32,996 bases of DNA from contig QKGH01000260.1 of the NCBI GenBank assembly GCA_003250495.1, forward strand, positions 1 through 32,996, given 5' to 3'. Under the pieces are notes generated by a model. It worked only from the letters and a program-made list of their open reading frames with translations, had not been told where the DNA came from and searched no databases. Position numbers and translations under genes: made by a program. Shown piece after piece: positions 7,383 through 18,936 of this stretch (positions are counted from its first letter, which is position 1; every line of letters starts with the position of its first letter). Origin of the DNA: Marinobacterium sp. GTDB taxonomy: Bacteria > Pseudomonadota > Gammaproteobacteria > Pseudomonadales > Balneatricaceae.

Positions 7383-7413
7383 AAAAACGGAGGTGGCGAC
7401 ACCTCCGTTTTTT
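7383..7413. terminator. Bidirectional rho-independent terminator
   Basis: A perfect 13-bp inverted repeat (7383-7395 with 7400-7412) closes on a GCGA loop and has A and T runs on either side, so it works in both directions. It ends nifS from the left and the convergent Lrp-family gene from the right. Confidence 0.93.
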
Positions 7414-7449
7414 CGTTCTGCCCGCCGCGCAACGCCGCATCCCGGCGGA

Positions 7450-7911
7450 TTAGGGGTGTGGCAACGGCAGCTCGGTGGTGTACTTGATCTGCTCCATCGC
7501 GAAGTTGGAGGAGATATCGACCAGCCCTTCGGTACTGCCGATCAGCCGTTTGTAGAACTGATCGTAGGCGCCGATATCCTTGACCACCACCCGCAGCAGG
7601 TAATCCCATTCGCCGGACATGCGGTAGAACTCGACCACTTCGTCGAACTGCCTGACGCAGGTGGCGAAACGCTCCAGCCAGGCGCTGTCATGGTGCTGGG
7701 TCTTGATCTGTACGAACACCGACAACCCCAGTCCCAGGCGCTCCTGATCGAGCAGTGCAACCCGGGCGCGGATATAACCCTCCTCCTGCAGGCGCTTGAC
7801 CCGCTTCCAACAGGGGGTGGTCGACAGGTTGACCGCTTCCGCCAGATCTTTCAGGGGGATCGAGGCATCGTGCTGGAGCAGGGCAAGGATATGACGGTCG
7901 AAATTATCCAT
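7450..7911 (-). CDS. Lrp/AsnC-family transcriptional regulator
   Basis: 153 residues: an N-terminal winged helix-turn-helix (about 3-60, with [20 protein letters not shown] as the HTH) and a C-terminal RAM ligand-binding domain (about 70-150). The protein is typical in length. It is divergent from a Cds1-like PLP enzyme with 161-176 bases between the starts, which suggests that it controls that gene and itself. In Escherichia coli an Lrp-family regulator (DecR) controls a cysteine-degradation gene in response to cysteine, so a cysteine sensor is a reasonable guess, not shown by the sequence. Three AT-rich palindromes lie in the shared upstream region. Confidence 0.9.
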   Translation of the reverse strand: MDNFDRHILALLQHDASIPLKDLAEAVNLSTTPCWKRVKRLQEEGYIRARVALLDQERLGLGLSVFVQIKTQHHDSAWLERFATCVRQFDEVVEFYRMSGEWDYLLRVVVKDIGAYDQFYKRLIGSTEGLVDISSNFAMEQIKYTTELPLPHP

Positions 7912-7917
7912 TCCTGA

Positions 7918-7986
7918 TTTATCGATAAACTGAGAAAAATTTTCTACATATTATCCTTTTTGTGGAAATAGTTGGAAAAATATTCC
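7918..7986. promoter_or_regulatory. Divergent control region with three AT-rich palindromes
   Basis: The stretch between the Lrp-family gene and the PLP-enzyme gene contains TTTATCGATAAA (7918-7929, perfect), AGAAAAATTTTCT (7933-7945, perfect around a central base) and GGAAAAATATTCC (7974-7986, near-perfect). The last two are centred 41 bases apart, about four helical turns, as expected for Lrp-type octamers wrapping DNA. A TACAAT at 7999-8004 could be the -10 element of the rightward gene. Confidence 0.42.
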
Positions 7987-8087
7987 GCGCCGCTTCTCTA
8001 CAATAGTTATCCATAGCCATTCGCCAGTCAGCGCAATTCCGCGACCTGATCACCCGGCGGAGGGCGCTACCGATGAGGGGAAAGGCG

Positions 8088-9128
8088 ATGGATAACTGGA
8101 CCCAGTGGGCCATACAGCGGCTGGCGAGCGAGCGCCTGCGCACGGCCGACACGCATCTGATCCGGTTGAATATCCCGGCGCTCGAGGGGATCGAGATCTA
8201 CCTGAAGGATGAGAGTACCCATCCCACCGGGAGCCTCAAGCACCGCCTGGCCCGTTCCCTGTTCATGCATGCGATCTGCAGCGGCAAGGTCGCTGCCGGC
8301 ACCGCGCTGGTCGAAGCCTCCTCCGGCAGTACGGCGGTATCCGAGGCCTACTTCGCGCAACTGCTCGGCCTGCCGTTCACGGCGGTGATGCTGGCCGGTA
8401 CCGCGCGCAAGAAGATCGAGCAGATTGAGCGGTTCGGCGGTCGCTGCGATTTCGTCACCGATGCGACGCAGCTCTATGCCCGGGCCCGGGCATTGGCGCA
8501 GGCGTGCAACGGCCACTACATGGATCAGTTCACCTACGCCGAACAGGCCACCGATTGGCGTGGCGAGGACAACATCGCCGCCAGTATCTACCGGCAGATG
8601 GCGGCAGAGGAGCACCCCGTGCCGGCGGCGATCGTCATGAGCGCCGGTACCGGCGGCACGGCGGCGACGCTGGGGCGGCATATCCGCTACCGGGGCTATG
8701 CCACGCGGTTGGTGGTGGTGGATCCGGAAAATTCGGTGTTCTACGACAGTTTCCAGAGTCGGGATCGCGGGCTGAGGATCGCGACCAGCAGCCGTATCGA
8801 AGGGATAGGACGGCCCCAGGTCGAGGCTTCGTTCCTGCCCGAGGTGATCGACACCATGTACCAGGTGCCGGACGCTGCCAGTATCGCCACGCTGCGCTGG
8901 CTGGAGCGGTTGACCGGTCGCCGGGCCGGCGGCTCCACCGGAACCAATCTGTGGGGCGCGCTGCAACTGGCCGCGGCGATGCAGGCAGGGGGGGAGAGCG
9001 GCTCCATCGTGACCGTGCTGTGCGACGGCGGCGAGCGCTACCTGGACAGCTACTGGAATCCGGTCTGGGTGAGCGAACACCTGGGCAGTCTGCAGTCCTA
9101 TGACGCCTGGCTCAGTCGCTTAGATTGA
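8088..9128 (+). CDS. Cds1-like PLP enzyme, probable L-cysteine desulfhydrase
   Basis: 346 residues (351 from the in-frame ATG 8073), fold-type II PLP enzyme of the cysteine synthase/cystathionine beta-synthase superfamily. The PLP lysine is in YLKDESTHPTGSLKHRLARS (Lys51, or Lys56 from 8073). The phosphate/substrate loops EASSGSTAVSEAYFA and MSAGTGGTAATLG are present, with GGSTGTN near the C-terminus. The KDESTHPTGSLKHRLARSL signature is closer to Cds1-type cysteine desulfhydrases than to biosynthetic CysK/CysM, which suggests cysteine breakdown to sulfide, pyruvate and ammonia. AGGGGA (8076-8081) supports ATG 8088. Divergent from an Lrp-family regulator. Confidence 0.82.
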   Translation: MDNWTQWAIQRLASERLRTADTHLIRLNIPALEGIEIYLKDESTHPTGSLKHRLARSLFMHAICSGKVAAGTALVEASSGSTAVSEAYFAQLLGLPFTAVMLAGTARKKIEQIERFGGRCDFVTDATQLYARARALAQACNGHYMDQFTYAEQATDWRGEDNIAASIYRQMAAEEHPVPAAIVMSAGTGGTAATLGRHIRYRGYATRLVVVDPENSVFYDSFQSRDRGLRIATSSRIEGIGRPQVEASFLPEVIDTMYQVPDAASIATLRWLERLTGRRAGGSTGTNLWGALQLAAAMQAGGESGSIVTVLCDGGERYLDSYWNPVWVSEHLGSLQSYDAWLSRLD

Positions 9129-9141
9129 ACGCGAGCCGCCG

Positions 9142-9154
9142 CGCCGTGACGGCG
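9142..9154. terminator. Small hairpin between convergent genes
   Basis: CGCCG (9142-9146) and CGGCG (9150-9154) around TGA lie between two convergent stops. There is no T run, so it is a weak terminator candidate. The 11-base palindromic core recurs at 9167-9177 inside the neighbouring coding end. Confidence 0.3.
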
Positions 9155-9946
9155 TCAGCCCCGCGTGCCGTGACGGCTGCGCCCCGGTGGCTGCTGGAAC
9201 AGTTTCTTGTAGGCGCGACTGAAGCTCGAGGCGTCGGCAAACCCCACCCGGTCGGCGATCGCGGCCAGCGTTAGCCGGCTGCTGCGCAGCAGGAAGCGGG
9301 CGTGGTGCAGGCGCCTTTGCATGACGTATTGCTGCGGTGTCAGGCCGAACTGGCGCTGGAACAGGCAGTAACAGTGGCTCTCGCTGAGGTTCAGCGCCGC
9401 GGCCAGCGTCCGGTTATCGGGCGGCGCCTCGAGGTGGCGGTCGATATAGGCGTCCAGGACGCCGCGATCGAGCCGCTGGTGCAGTGCCCGGGTCCGCTCG
9501 CTGGAGTAGCTTCGGCACACCTGCGTCATCAGCATCGACAGCAGCTGGCAACGCCCGGCGGCATCGTCGGAACCCCGGCCATGGGCCAGGCGCTGCGCCG
9601 TGAACTCCAGTAGCGGCGCCATCTCGGCGTCCAGCGTAATGAACTCCGGCTGGCTGAACAGGGTTTCGCTGAAGGCGATCCCGCAGGCCTGCTCCAGTGC
9701 ACGGATATAGGGTTCGTGCAGTGCCACGTCGACCACCACCAGTGCGCAGTCGTCGTCGAGCCCCGCATACAGATGTCCCGCCGCCGCCGGGACCAGCGCG
9801 GCGCCGCTGGCGGCCAACTCGCCCGCGCCGTTGTCGAACTCGCACGCCAGCTGCCCGCGCCAGCCGATCAGTACCTGGGCGTAGCTGTGTCGATGCTGCC
9901 CCTGCTGACGTGCGATCGGGGCGATACGGGTCTGGCTGTAGTTCAT
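9155..9946 (-). CDS. AraC-family transcriptional regulator
   Basis: 263 residues. An N-terminal cupin-like sensing domain (about 5-130; QHRHSYAQVLIGWRGQL near the start) precedes a C-terminal double-HTH DNA-binding domain (about 165-255), with LAAALNLSESHCYCLFQRQFGLTPQQYV and LAAIADRVGFADASSFSRAYKKLF. I chose ATG at 9946 because AGAGG lies seven bases upstream; an upstream ATG at 10063 adds 39 proline/arginine-rich residues unlike the family. It is divergent from an ornithine-cyclodeaminase-family gene, its most likely target. The ligand is unknown; an amino acid or imine acid is a guess. Confidence 0.9.
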   Translation of the reverse strand: MNYSQTRIAPIARQQGQHRHSYAQVLIGWRGQLACEFDNGAGELAASGAALVPAAAGHLYAGLDDDCALVVVDVALHEPYIRALEQACGIAFSETLFSQPEFITLDAEMAPLLEFTAQRLAHGRGSDDAAGRCQLLSMLMTQVCRSYSSERTRALHQRLDRGVLDAYIDRHLEAPPDNRTLAAALNLSESHCYCLFQRQFGLTPQQYVMQRRLHHARFLLRSSRLTLAAIADRVGFADASSFSRAYKKLFQQPPGRSRHGTRG

Positions 9947-10143
9947 GCCCAACCTCTGTGGTGGCGGTCTGTGGCGGTCTGTAGATGGCTGGTTTTGTCG
10001 TCCCGGGGCCTGCCGCCCACGCGATATCCCGGTCCGGGTCCATAACGGCAGAGTCTGGGTCAACGGATGCCAAGTGCGTTTCAGTTAGTATCAACGACTT
10101 AATATGCTGAGACCAATGCAGAGTATCAAGGGGGGAATCTTCT

Positions 10144-11115
10144 ATGCAATTGACAGCCGAACAGCTGCAACAGGCCCTGCCCTGGAACAGTCTGATCAGC
10201 GCCCTGCGCGCGATCTTCGCACGGGACGATGTGCATGCGCCGGTCCGTCATCACCACGCCATCGAGGTTCCCGGCGAGCCGCAGGCGACGTTGCTGCTGA
10301 TGCCGGCCTGGATCGAGGGCGAGTTTCTCGGCGTCAAACAGGTCAATGTCTTTCCCGGCAACAGCGCGCGGCAGTTGCCGGGCCTCAGCAGCCACTATCA
10401 ACTGAGCTGCGGCCGCAGCGGCCAGCCGCTGCTGTGGCTGGATGGCAACGAGCTGACGGCCCGGCGCACCGCCGCGGCCTCGGCGCTGGCCTCGCTCTAC
10501 CTGTCGCGGGCCGATGCCGCCAACCTGCTGATGATCGGTGCCGGACGCATGGCCCGCCGTCTGATTCCGGCGCATATGAGCGTACGACCGATCCAGCGGG
10601 TGCGGGTGTGGAACCGTAATCCGGCGACCTCGACGGCACTGGTCGAGGAGCTCAGACAGGAGGGTATCGAGGCGACGGTCTGCGCCGATGCCGATCTGGC
10701 GGCGGCCGTCGGTCAGGCGGATATCGTCAGTTGTGCCACGCTGGCGACGACCCCGCTGGTCCGGGGCGAGTGGCTCAAGCCGGGGACGCACCTGGATCTG
10801 GTGGGCAGTTTCACTCCGCAGATGCGTGAAGCGGATAACCGCGCGCTGCAGCGCGCGGCGCTGTTTGTCGACACCCGGGCCGGTGCGCTGGCCGAAACCG
10901 GCGACCTGATCATCCCCATCCGCGAGGGTGCAATCGATGCGGCGGCGATTCGCGCCGAGTTCGCCGAGCTGTGCCGCGGACAGCATCGGGGCCGCAGCGG
11001 GCTGGACGATCCCGCAACCGCGATCACCCTGTTCAAATCGGTTGGCGATTCGCGCGAAGACCTGGCGGCGGCGATACAGGCGTACCGGAGCCTCGATCAA
11101 GCGGGGCGGCGCTAG
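10144..11115 (+). CDS. Ornithine cyclodeaminase / mu-crystallin family enzyme
   Basis: 323 residues. Members either deaminate ornithine to proline or reduce cyclic imino acids such as delta1-pyrroline-2-carboxylate, using NAD(P)H. Visible features: GVKQVNVFPGN (Lys65 region), the substrate motif ELTARRTAAASALAS (Arg107/Arg108), the Rossmann nucleotide loop LLMIGAGRMARRL (Gly132-Gly134), HLDLVGSF, and the C-terminal GLDDPATAITLFKSVG. The sequence does not decide between cyclodeaminase and imino-acid reductase activity. AGGGGGGAA precedes the ATG. Divergent from an AraC regulator; the ast cluster for arginine breakdown lies 2 kb downstream. Confidence 0.85.
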   Translation: MQLTAEQLQQALPWNSLISALRAIFARDDVHAPVRHHHAIEVPGEPQATLLLMPAWIEGEFLGVKQVNVFPGNSARQLPGLSSHYQLSCGRSGQPLLWLDGNELTARRTAAASALASLYLSRADAANLLMIGAGRMARRLIPAHMSVRPIQRVRVWNRNPATSTALVEELRQEGIEATVCADADLAAAVGQADIVSCATLATTPLVRGEWLKPGTHLDLVGSFTPQMREADNRALQRAALFVDTRAGALAETGDLIIPIREGAIDAAAIRAEFAELCRGQHRGRSGLDDPATAITLFKSVGDSREDLAAAIQAYRSLDQAGRR

Positions 11116-11337
11116 CCCCGGCGCTCTCTCCTCTCTCCTCTCCGAGCGCCCTCGTCATCCCCGGCGTCCGTCCCGCGCGCCGGGATGGCCGCCGGGAGCC
11201 GAACCTCCGCCCGCGGCGAACCTTTTCAGTGCGGGCGGGTCTTCCATTACTGACTTCGCTGTAGTGGCATAGGGGCGCACATGCTACCCTAGGCGCACTT
11301 GCACCTTTGCTAACCCACGTGTCCGGACCGCCGGTTT

Positions 11338-12096
11338 ATGACCTCTGAAAACCTCTCTACCGATACTCCGCTGTTCAGGTTCAAAAACTCCCGCGTATCG
11401 CTCAACGAGCTGATGCTGCTCGATTTCGATGCCGGCCGCCTGCGTGACGGTCTGGCGCAGCATGCGGCCCGTCTGCCGTCGCTGTTCCGGCAGATGCCGG
11501 TGATCCTGAACCTGGAGCAGCTGCCGGCCGAGCAGCCGCTGCCGCCGCTGGCGGAGTTGCTGGCGATCTGTCGCGACAGCGCACTGAATCCTATCGGCCT
11601 GAAGGGTAACAACCGCTACGACAGCGCGCTGTGCGAGAGTCTGGGGCTGGCCGATTTCGGGCAGGGCGCGCGCGGCGACAGCGGGCGCGGCGAGCCGGTA
11701 GCGGCGGAGCCGGTGGTGGCCAAGGTGACCGATACGGCAGTCGCGCCGGCAGCGGAGGTGGCAACGCCCAGCCAGACGCGGATCCTGACCACGCCGGTGC
11801 GCTCCGGGCAGCAGATCTATGTGCGCGGTGGCGACCTGATCGTGCTGTCGTCGGTGGGCGCAGGCGCCGAGGTGATGGCCGATGGTAATATCCATATCTA
11901 CGGGCCATTGCGCGGGCGCGCCATGGCCGGGGTGAACGGGGATAAAACGGCGCGGATCTTTTGTCAGAGCCTGGAAGCTGAATTGATCTCCATTGCCGGT
12001 TATTTCAAGGCGTGTGAAGATCTGCAGAGCGAACACTGGCAGAAGCCGGCCCAGGCCTATCTGTCAGGCACTCGTCTCGATACGGCTCCGCTCTGA
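11338..12096 (+). CDS. minC: MinC, septum-site determining inhibitor of FtsZ
   Basis: 252 residues. The N-terminal domain (about 10-105; RFKNSRVSLNELMLL, RQMPVILNLEQLP, GLKGNN) blocks FtsZ polymerisation. A variable alanine/valine-rich linker (about 107-145) leads to the C-terminal beta-helix (about 150-225) with TPVRSGQQIYVRGGDLIVLSSV and NIHIYGPLRGRAMAGVNGD, which dimerises and binds MinD. The start is the only fitting ATG, but the ribosome site is weak. It heads minC-minD-minE, with 108 bases before minD. Confidence 0.94.
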   Translation: MTSENLSTDTPLFRFKNSRVSLNELMLLDFDAGRLRDGLAQHAARLPSLFRQMPVILNLEQLPAEQPLPPLAELLAICRDSALNPIGLKGNNRYDSALCESLGLADFGQGARGDSGRGEPVAAEPVVAKVTDTAVAPAAEVATPSQTRILTTPVRSGQQIYVRGGDLIVLSSVGAGAEVMADGNIHIYGPLRGRAMAGVNGDKTARIFCQSLEAELISIAGYFKACEDLQSEHWQKPAQAYLSGTRLDTAPL

Positions 12097-12204
12097 AGGT
12101 TTACGGCAGCTGCGGCGGGGCATGTCAGTGGTATGGATACGCCCTCTTGCATAAGCGAACGAATACAACGTCAGGTCTATTAACGATTGATGGAACTTGT
12201 CTGA

Positions 12205-13017
12205 ATGGCTGAAATTATCGTTGTGACATCGGGTAAAGGCGGTGTCGGAAAAACTACAAGCAGTGCGGCGATCGGTACCGGGCTGGCACTGCGCGGTCAC
12301 AAAACTGTCCTGGTCGATTTCGATGTGGGCCTGCGTAACCTCGATCTGATCATGGGGTGCGAGCGGCGCGTGGTGTTCGATCTGGTCAACGTGATCAACA
12401 ACGAGGCGACCCTGAACCAGGCGCTGATCAAGGACAAGCGCACCGAGGGCCTGTTCATCCTGCCGGCGTCCCAGACCCGCGATAAGGATGCGCTGAGTAA
12501 AGAGGGGGTCGAGAAGGTCCTCAACGAGCTGGCGGAGAGCTTCGACTACATCGTCTGCGACTCGCCGGCGGGGATCGAGAAGGGGGCGCAGCTGGCGCTC
12601 TATTTCGCCGATACCGCCATCGTCGTGACCAACCCCGAGGTCAGCTCGGTGCGCGACTCGGACCGTATCCTCGGCGTGCTGCAGAGCAAGTCGCGCAAGG
12701 CGGAGCAGGGCGGACAGATCCGCGAACACCTGTTGCTGACGCGCTACAATCCGGCCCGGGTCCAGGCCGGCGAGATGCTCAGCGTCGACGACGTGAGCGA
12801 TATCCTGGCGATCCCGCTGCTGGGGGTGATCCCGGAATCGGAAGCGGTGTTGAAGGCGTCCAACCAGGGGGTGCCGGTGGTGCTGGACGACAAGAGCGAT
12901 GCCGGTCAGGCCTATCTGGATGCGATTGCCCGCTTCCTTGGTGAGGATCGCGAACACCGCTTCCTCGACGTGCAGCGCAAGGGGCTGCTTAGCCGTGTAT
13001 TTGGACGGAAGGGCTGA
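12205..13017 (+). CDS. minD: MinD, septum-site ATPase
   Basis: 270 residues of the ParA/MinD ATPase family. The deviant Walker A motif GKGGVGKT sits at residues 10-17, followed by [21 protein letters not shown] (switch I region) and DSPAGIEKG (switch II). The C-terminal amphipathic membrane-targeting helix is present ([11 protein letters not shown]). MinD-ATP binds the inner membrane, recruits MinC, and is released by MinE, producing pole-to-pole oscillation. The ribosome site is weak (GGA about 13 bases upstream). Its last base is the first base of the minE ATG, so the pair is translationally coupled. Confidence 0.97.
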   Translation: MAEIIVVTSGKGGVGKTTSSAAIGTGLALRGHKTVLVDFDVGLRNLDLIMGCERRVVFDLVNVINNEATLNQALIKDKRTEGLFILPASQTRDKDALSKEGVEKVLNELAESFDYIVCDSPAGIEKGAQLALYFADTAIVVTNPEVSSVRDSDRILGVLQSKSRKAEQGGQIREHLLLTRYNPARVQAGEMLSVDDVSDILAIPLLGVIPESEAVLKASNQGVPVVLDDKSDAGQAYLDAIARFLGEDREHRFLDVQRKGLLSRVFGRKG

Positions 13018-13274
13018 TGGGTATTCTGAGTTATTTCCGTGCGAAGAAGCAGACCTCGGCCAGCGTGGCCAAGGAGCGTCTGCAGGTGTTGGTGGCCTAC
13101 GAGCGTAACCAGCGCAGCCAGCCCGATTACCTGCCGCAGATGCAGCAGGAGATCCTGGCGGTGATCGCCAAGTACGTGGATGTATCGCTCGACGACGTGC
13201 AGATCAACCTGGACGAAGACTGCTCGATCCTCGAACTGAACGTGACCCTACCGGAGCAGCGCGAACCGCGCTGA
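13017..13274 (+). CDS. minE: MinE, topological specificity factor
   Basis: 85 residues. The N-terminal membrane-binding and anti-MinCD segment ([26 protein letters not shown], here split over residues 5-30) is followed by the dimerisation domain (about 35-80) with [17 protein letters not shown] and [12 protein letters not shown]. The length matches the family. It overlaps the minD stop (ATGA) and converges on astB 23 bases later; an extended hairpin spans both stop codons. Confidence 0.95.
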   Translation: MGILSYFRAKKQTSASVAKERLQVLVAYERNQRSQPDYLPQMQQEILAVIAKYVDVSLDDVQINLDEDCSILELNVTLPEQREPR

Positions 13275-13302
13275 GCCGGGCGCCGCGCTGGCGCCGGTCA
13301 GC
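13270..13302. terminator. Extended hairpin spanning the minE and astB stop codons
   Basis: Segments 13270-13274, 13276-13279 and 13281-13284 pair with 13298-13302, 13294-13297 and 13290-13293, giving 13 base pairs with two bulged G residues and a five-base loop. The minE stop pairs with the astB stop. There is no T run, so it may act as a transcript-end stabiliser or weak bidirectional terminator. Confidence 0.45.
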
Positions 13303-14641
13303 GCTGGAACGGATAGATCGCCCCCAGTTGCAGGATCTGGGTCAGCTCGTCCAGGGCCTGGCGCGACTCCTGCAGCAGTTGCGGGTCGGCCAGGTCGGCC
13401 TCCTGCAGGCGGTCGCGATAATGCTTGTCGACCCAGGCGCGCAGGCGTCGGTACAGCAGCGGCGTCAGCAGGGTGTGCGGGTTGACCGCCGCCAGCTCCG
13501 CTGCGGTCAGTACCACGCGCAGGCGCAGACAGGCCGGACCGCCGCCGTTGGCCATACTCTGGCGCAGGTCGAACACCTGTACCCGGTCGATCCCGCTGTC
13601 TTCACGTTGCAGGCGCTGCAGGCAGGTCCAGACCCTGGGATTGTCGCGACACTCGGTCGGAACCACCAGCAGCGTACTCTCTCCTAGTGTGCCCTCCGCC
13701 ACGCTCAGCAACTGGCTATTGAACAGATAGCTGGCAACGGCATCGGCGACGCTGACCTCCTCGGTCTCGACCTGGATCAGGCGCAGCCTGCCCTCCAGGG
13801 CGTCGTCGAGCCGGCTAATCACCCGCGCTTGATCCAGAAACGCCTGGGCATGGCAGAACAGCAGGTTACGGTTGGTCACCGCGATCACATCGTTATGGAA
13901 CACCCCCTGGTCGATCACCGCCGGGTTCTGCTGCACCAGCAGCACTCGTTGCGGCGGCAGCCGGTGCTTACGCACGATGGCGGCGCTGGCCTCCAGCGTC
14001 TGGCGCGCCGGGAAGCGCTGCGGTGCGGGGCGCTCGGGATCGAAGGCGCTGCGGCCGTAGACGAACAGCTCGATTCCGGGGTCAGCATAATCGCGACAGA
14101 GCCGGCTATGGTTGGCGGCACCCTCGTCGCCGAGCAGTTCGCTGGGCGGCAACACCTGATGATGCACGAACTGCTCGCCGCGGAAGGTGGCCTGCAGGAT
14201 GCGGCCGGTGGTATCGGCTTCGATGGAGCGGTGCAGCTTGCTGATCAGGTTGGCGGGGGTCAGATGCACCCGGCCATCCTCGGTGTCGGCACTGGGGGAA
14301 ACGGTCGCCGCGTTGGCGCTCCACATGCTGGAGGCGGAGCAGCAGTTGGCGAGCAGGCGCGGCGCCTGCTTGGCGGCCTGCGCCAGTATCTCGGCATCGC
14401 TGCCGTAAAAGCCCAGCCGGCGCAGGGTGTACAGGTCGGGTCGCTCCTGCGGCGCCAGCACCCCCTGCACCAGTCCCAGATCGGCCAGCGCTTGCATCTT
14501 TTCCAGCCCCTGCAGCGCCGCCGCCTTGGGGTTGGAGGGGCTGGCGCGATGGACGCTGGAGGCCAGGTTGCCGTAGGAGAGGCCGGCATAGTTGTGGGTC
14601 GGCCCGACCAGGCCGTCGAAATTGGCTTCAACCGCTTTCAT
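13298..14641 (-). CDS. astB: AstB, N-succinylarginine dihydrolase
   Basis: 447 residues, the usual length. It converts N2-succinylarginine to N2-succinylornithine, CO2 and two ammonia in the arginine succinyltransferase pathway. Characteristic stretches are [21 protein letters not shown] at the N-terminus (split across residues 4-24), [38 protein letters not shown] (His and Glu of the catalytic guanidino-group-modifying fold), the central [20 protein letters not shown] and the C-terminal [15 protein letters not shown] with the likely catalytic cysteine. GGGAGG precedes the ATG at 14641. It follows astD by 13 bases and is last in the leftward operon. Confidence 0.95.
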   Translation of the reverse strand: MKAVEANFDGLVGPTHNYAGLSYGNLASSVHRASPSNPKAAALQGLEKMQALADLGLVQGVLAPQERPDLYTLRRLGFYGSDAEILAQAAKQAPRLLANCCSASSMWSANAATVSPSADTEDGRVHLTPANLISKLHRSIEADTTGRILQATFRGEQFVHHQVLPPSELLGDEGAANHSRLCRDYADPGIELFVYGRSAFDPERPAPQRFPARQTLEASAAIVRKHRLPPQRVLLVQQNPAVIDQGVFHNDVIAVTNRNLLFCHAQAFLDQARVISRLDDALEGRLRLIQVETEEVSVADAVASYLFNSQLLSVAEGTLGESTLLVVPTECRDNPRVWTCLQRLQREDSGIDRVQVFDLRQSMANGGGPACLRLRVVLTAAELAAVNPHTLLTPLLYRRLRAWVDKHYRDRLQEADLADPQLLQESRQALDELTQILQLGAIYPFQR

Positions 14642-14654
14642 CGTCGCCTCCCGT

Positions 14655-16163
<1,509 letters not shown>

Positions 16164-16185
16164 TCACGGATCCGGGGTAGGTGCG

Positions 16186-17421
16186 TTACGCCGCGGGCCA
16201 GAAGCGCTGGTCGAGCCGTCCCGATGCCAGCTCCAGCAGCAGGCGCGTACTCAGGGCGGCGCGCCTGGACAGGCTCTCCACCAGCAGGAATTCGCTGGCG
16301 CTGTGGATGGCGCCGCCTTCGGCACCCAGCGTGTCGATGTTGGGTATACCGGCGGCGGCCAGGTTGTTGCCGTCACAGCAGCCACCGGTGGGCATCAGCT
16401 GCATCGGTAGACCGAGCGCCTGCGCGCACTCGCGTAACAGGTCGAACAGTTCCAGATTAGCACTGGAGAGCAGCTTCGGCTTGCGCCCGAAGTCGCCCTG
16501 CAGCTGCAACGACAGGCCGTCGCGGCCGTTGATACCGGCACCGAGGCGGGCCAGCTGCTGTTGGCACCAGCGTTCATCCTCCGGCGCTTCGATACGGATG
16601 TTGAAGCGTGCCATGGCGCTGTCCGGTACCTGATTGAGCGGACCGCCGCCATGGATGAAGGCGGGGTTCACGGTGACCCCGGGACGCTGGCCGTTGAGAT
16701 CGTCGAGGGCACTGATGAAATCGGCCAGGGCGCGCACCGCGTTGCGTCCCTCCTGCAGGTTGCGCCCGGCGTGGGCACTGCGTCCCTTGACCAGCACGCT
16801 GAAGTTGCCGCTGCCCTTGCGTTGACCGGCATAGCTGCCATCGGGCAGGGCGGGTTCGTAGAGCAGGCCGAGCTGGCAGCGCCGGGCGGCATCGGCAATG
16901 AGCGGCGCGGAGCAGGGCGAACCGATCTCCTCGTCCGGATTCAACAGCACCTCCCAGCCAAGGCCCTCGGCCGACGGATGCTGCTCCAGTGCCATCAGCG
17001 CGGTCAGCATCACCAGCAGCCCCCCCTTCATGTCGGTGACCCCGGGACCGTGCAGGCGACTGGGGTCGAGCCAGTTGACCTGCTGGAACGGATCGTCGCT
17101 GGCATAAACCGTATCGAGGTGGCCGCCGAGGAATATCTGCCGCGGCGCTTCGGGGCGCAGGCGCAGGCGCAGGGCATGGCCCAGGGTGTGGACCTCGTTC
17201 TGGCCCTGGCTACCCAGGCGTTCGAAGGGGGGTAGTTCGAGGCGCTCGACCTGTGGGTCGAGCGTTGCGAACCAGTTCAACAGACGCTCGCCGACGGCAT
17301 CGACCCCGGCGGCATTGAAGGTGCCGGAGTTGATACGGGCGAGTTCGATGGTGCGTTCCACCATCTGCGCCTGCTGGCGTTCGGCCCAGGTTAGCAGTGG
17401 GGTAAAGTCGGCGCTGTTCAT
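16186..17421 (-). CDS. M20-family zinc metallopeptidase within the ast cluster
   Basis: 411 residues, close to glutamate carboxypeptidase/CPG2-type M20 enzymes. All expected zinc ligands and catalytic residues are visible: His101 and Asp103 in GGHLDTVY, Asp130 in GPGVTDMKGG, Glu164/Glu165 in PDEEIGS, Glu189 in YEPAL and His373 in GAIHSASE; a dimerisation domain lies between about 205 and 315 (GRSAHAGRN). It lies between the aminotransferase and astD, where the operon would otherwise carry astA. Because an M14-type AstE is not seen, it might hydrolyse succinylglutamate to succinate and glutamate; this is inference from position and from the family's taste for N-acyl-glutamates. Confidence 0.85.
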   Translation of the reverse strand: MNSADFTPLLTWAERQQAQMVERTIELARINSGTFNAAGVDAVGERLLNWFATLDPQVERLELPPFERLGSQGQNEVHTLGHALRLRLRPEAPRQIFLGGHLDTVYASDDPFQQVNWLDPSRLHGPGVTDMKGGLLVMLTALMALEQHPSAEGLGWEVLLNPDEEIGSPCSAPLIADAARRCQLGLLYEPALPDGSYAGQRKGSGNFSVLVKGRSAHAGRNLQEGRNAVRALADFISALDDLNGQRPGVTVNPAFIHGGGPLNQVPDSAMARFNIRIEAPEDERWCQQQLARLGAGINGRDGLSLQLQGDFGRKPKLLSSANLELFDLLRECAQALGLPMQLMPTGGCCDGNNLAAAGIPNIDTLGAEGGAIHSASEFLLVESLSRRAALSTRLLLELASGRLDQRFWPAA

Positions 17422-17515
17422 CGGCGAAAACTCTCGAGTCTTAACCGTTCGTTTACCTTCAGTATTGCCGATGAACAGCGTTTCCGACAGCGTCGCTGGC
17501 GCGCCAGCGGGCGGG

Positions 17516-18742
<1,227 letters not shown>

Positions 18743-18936
18743 TTGCAAACCTCTGTAACTCGAATGACCATCGGTTAGCGTGCAGTGTATGTAGCGCGAG
18801 GGCGCTTCGCCAGAGATGAAACCGACAACTCAATAGTCACTGTCGCGATTCATACTAATTTTAATCAAAGTGTCATATTTCGGCTGCGGGGTCAGGTTAA
18901 AATCCCCGCCACATCCACGAAGCGCTGAGGATAACC

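Noticed and set aside
12064-12957. Long minus-strand frame opposite minD
   Set aside because: It is a shadow of minD in GC-rich DNA; minD has intact ATPase motifs and a membrane helix. The same applies to the long frames opposite astB, astD, the decarboxylase, opgH and the DUF364 gene.
18743-18936. ArgR box upstream of astC
   Set aside because: The AT-rich stretch near 18850-18875 has partial similarity (GATTCATA) but no full 18-base palindrome matching the consensus.
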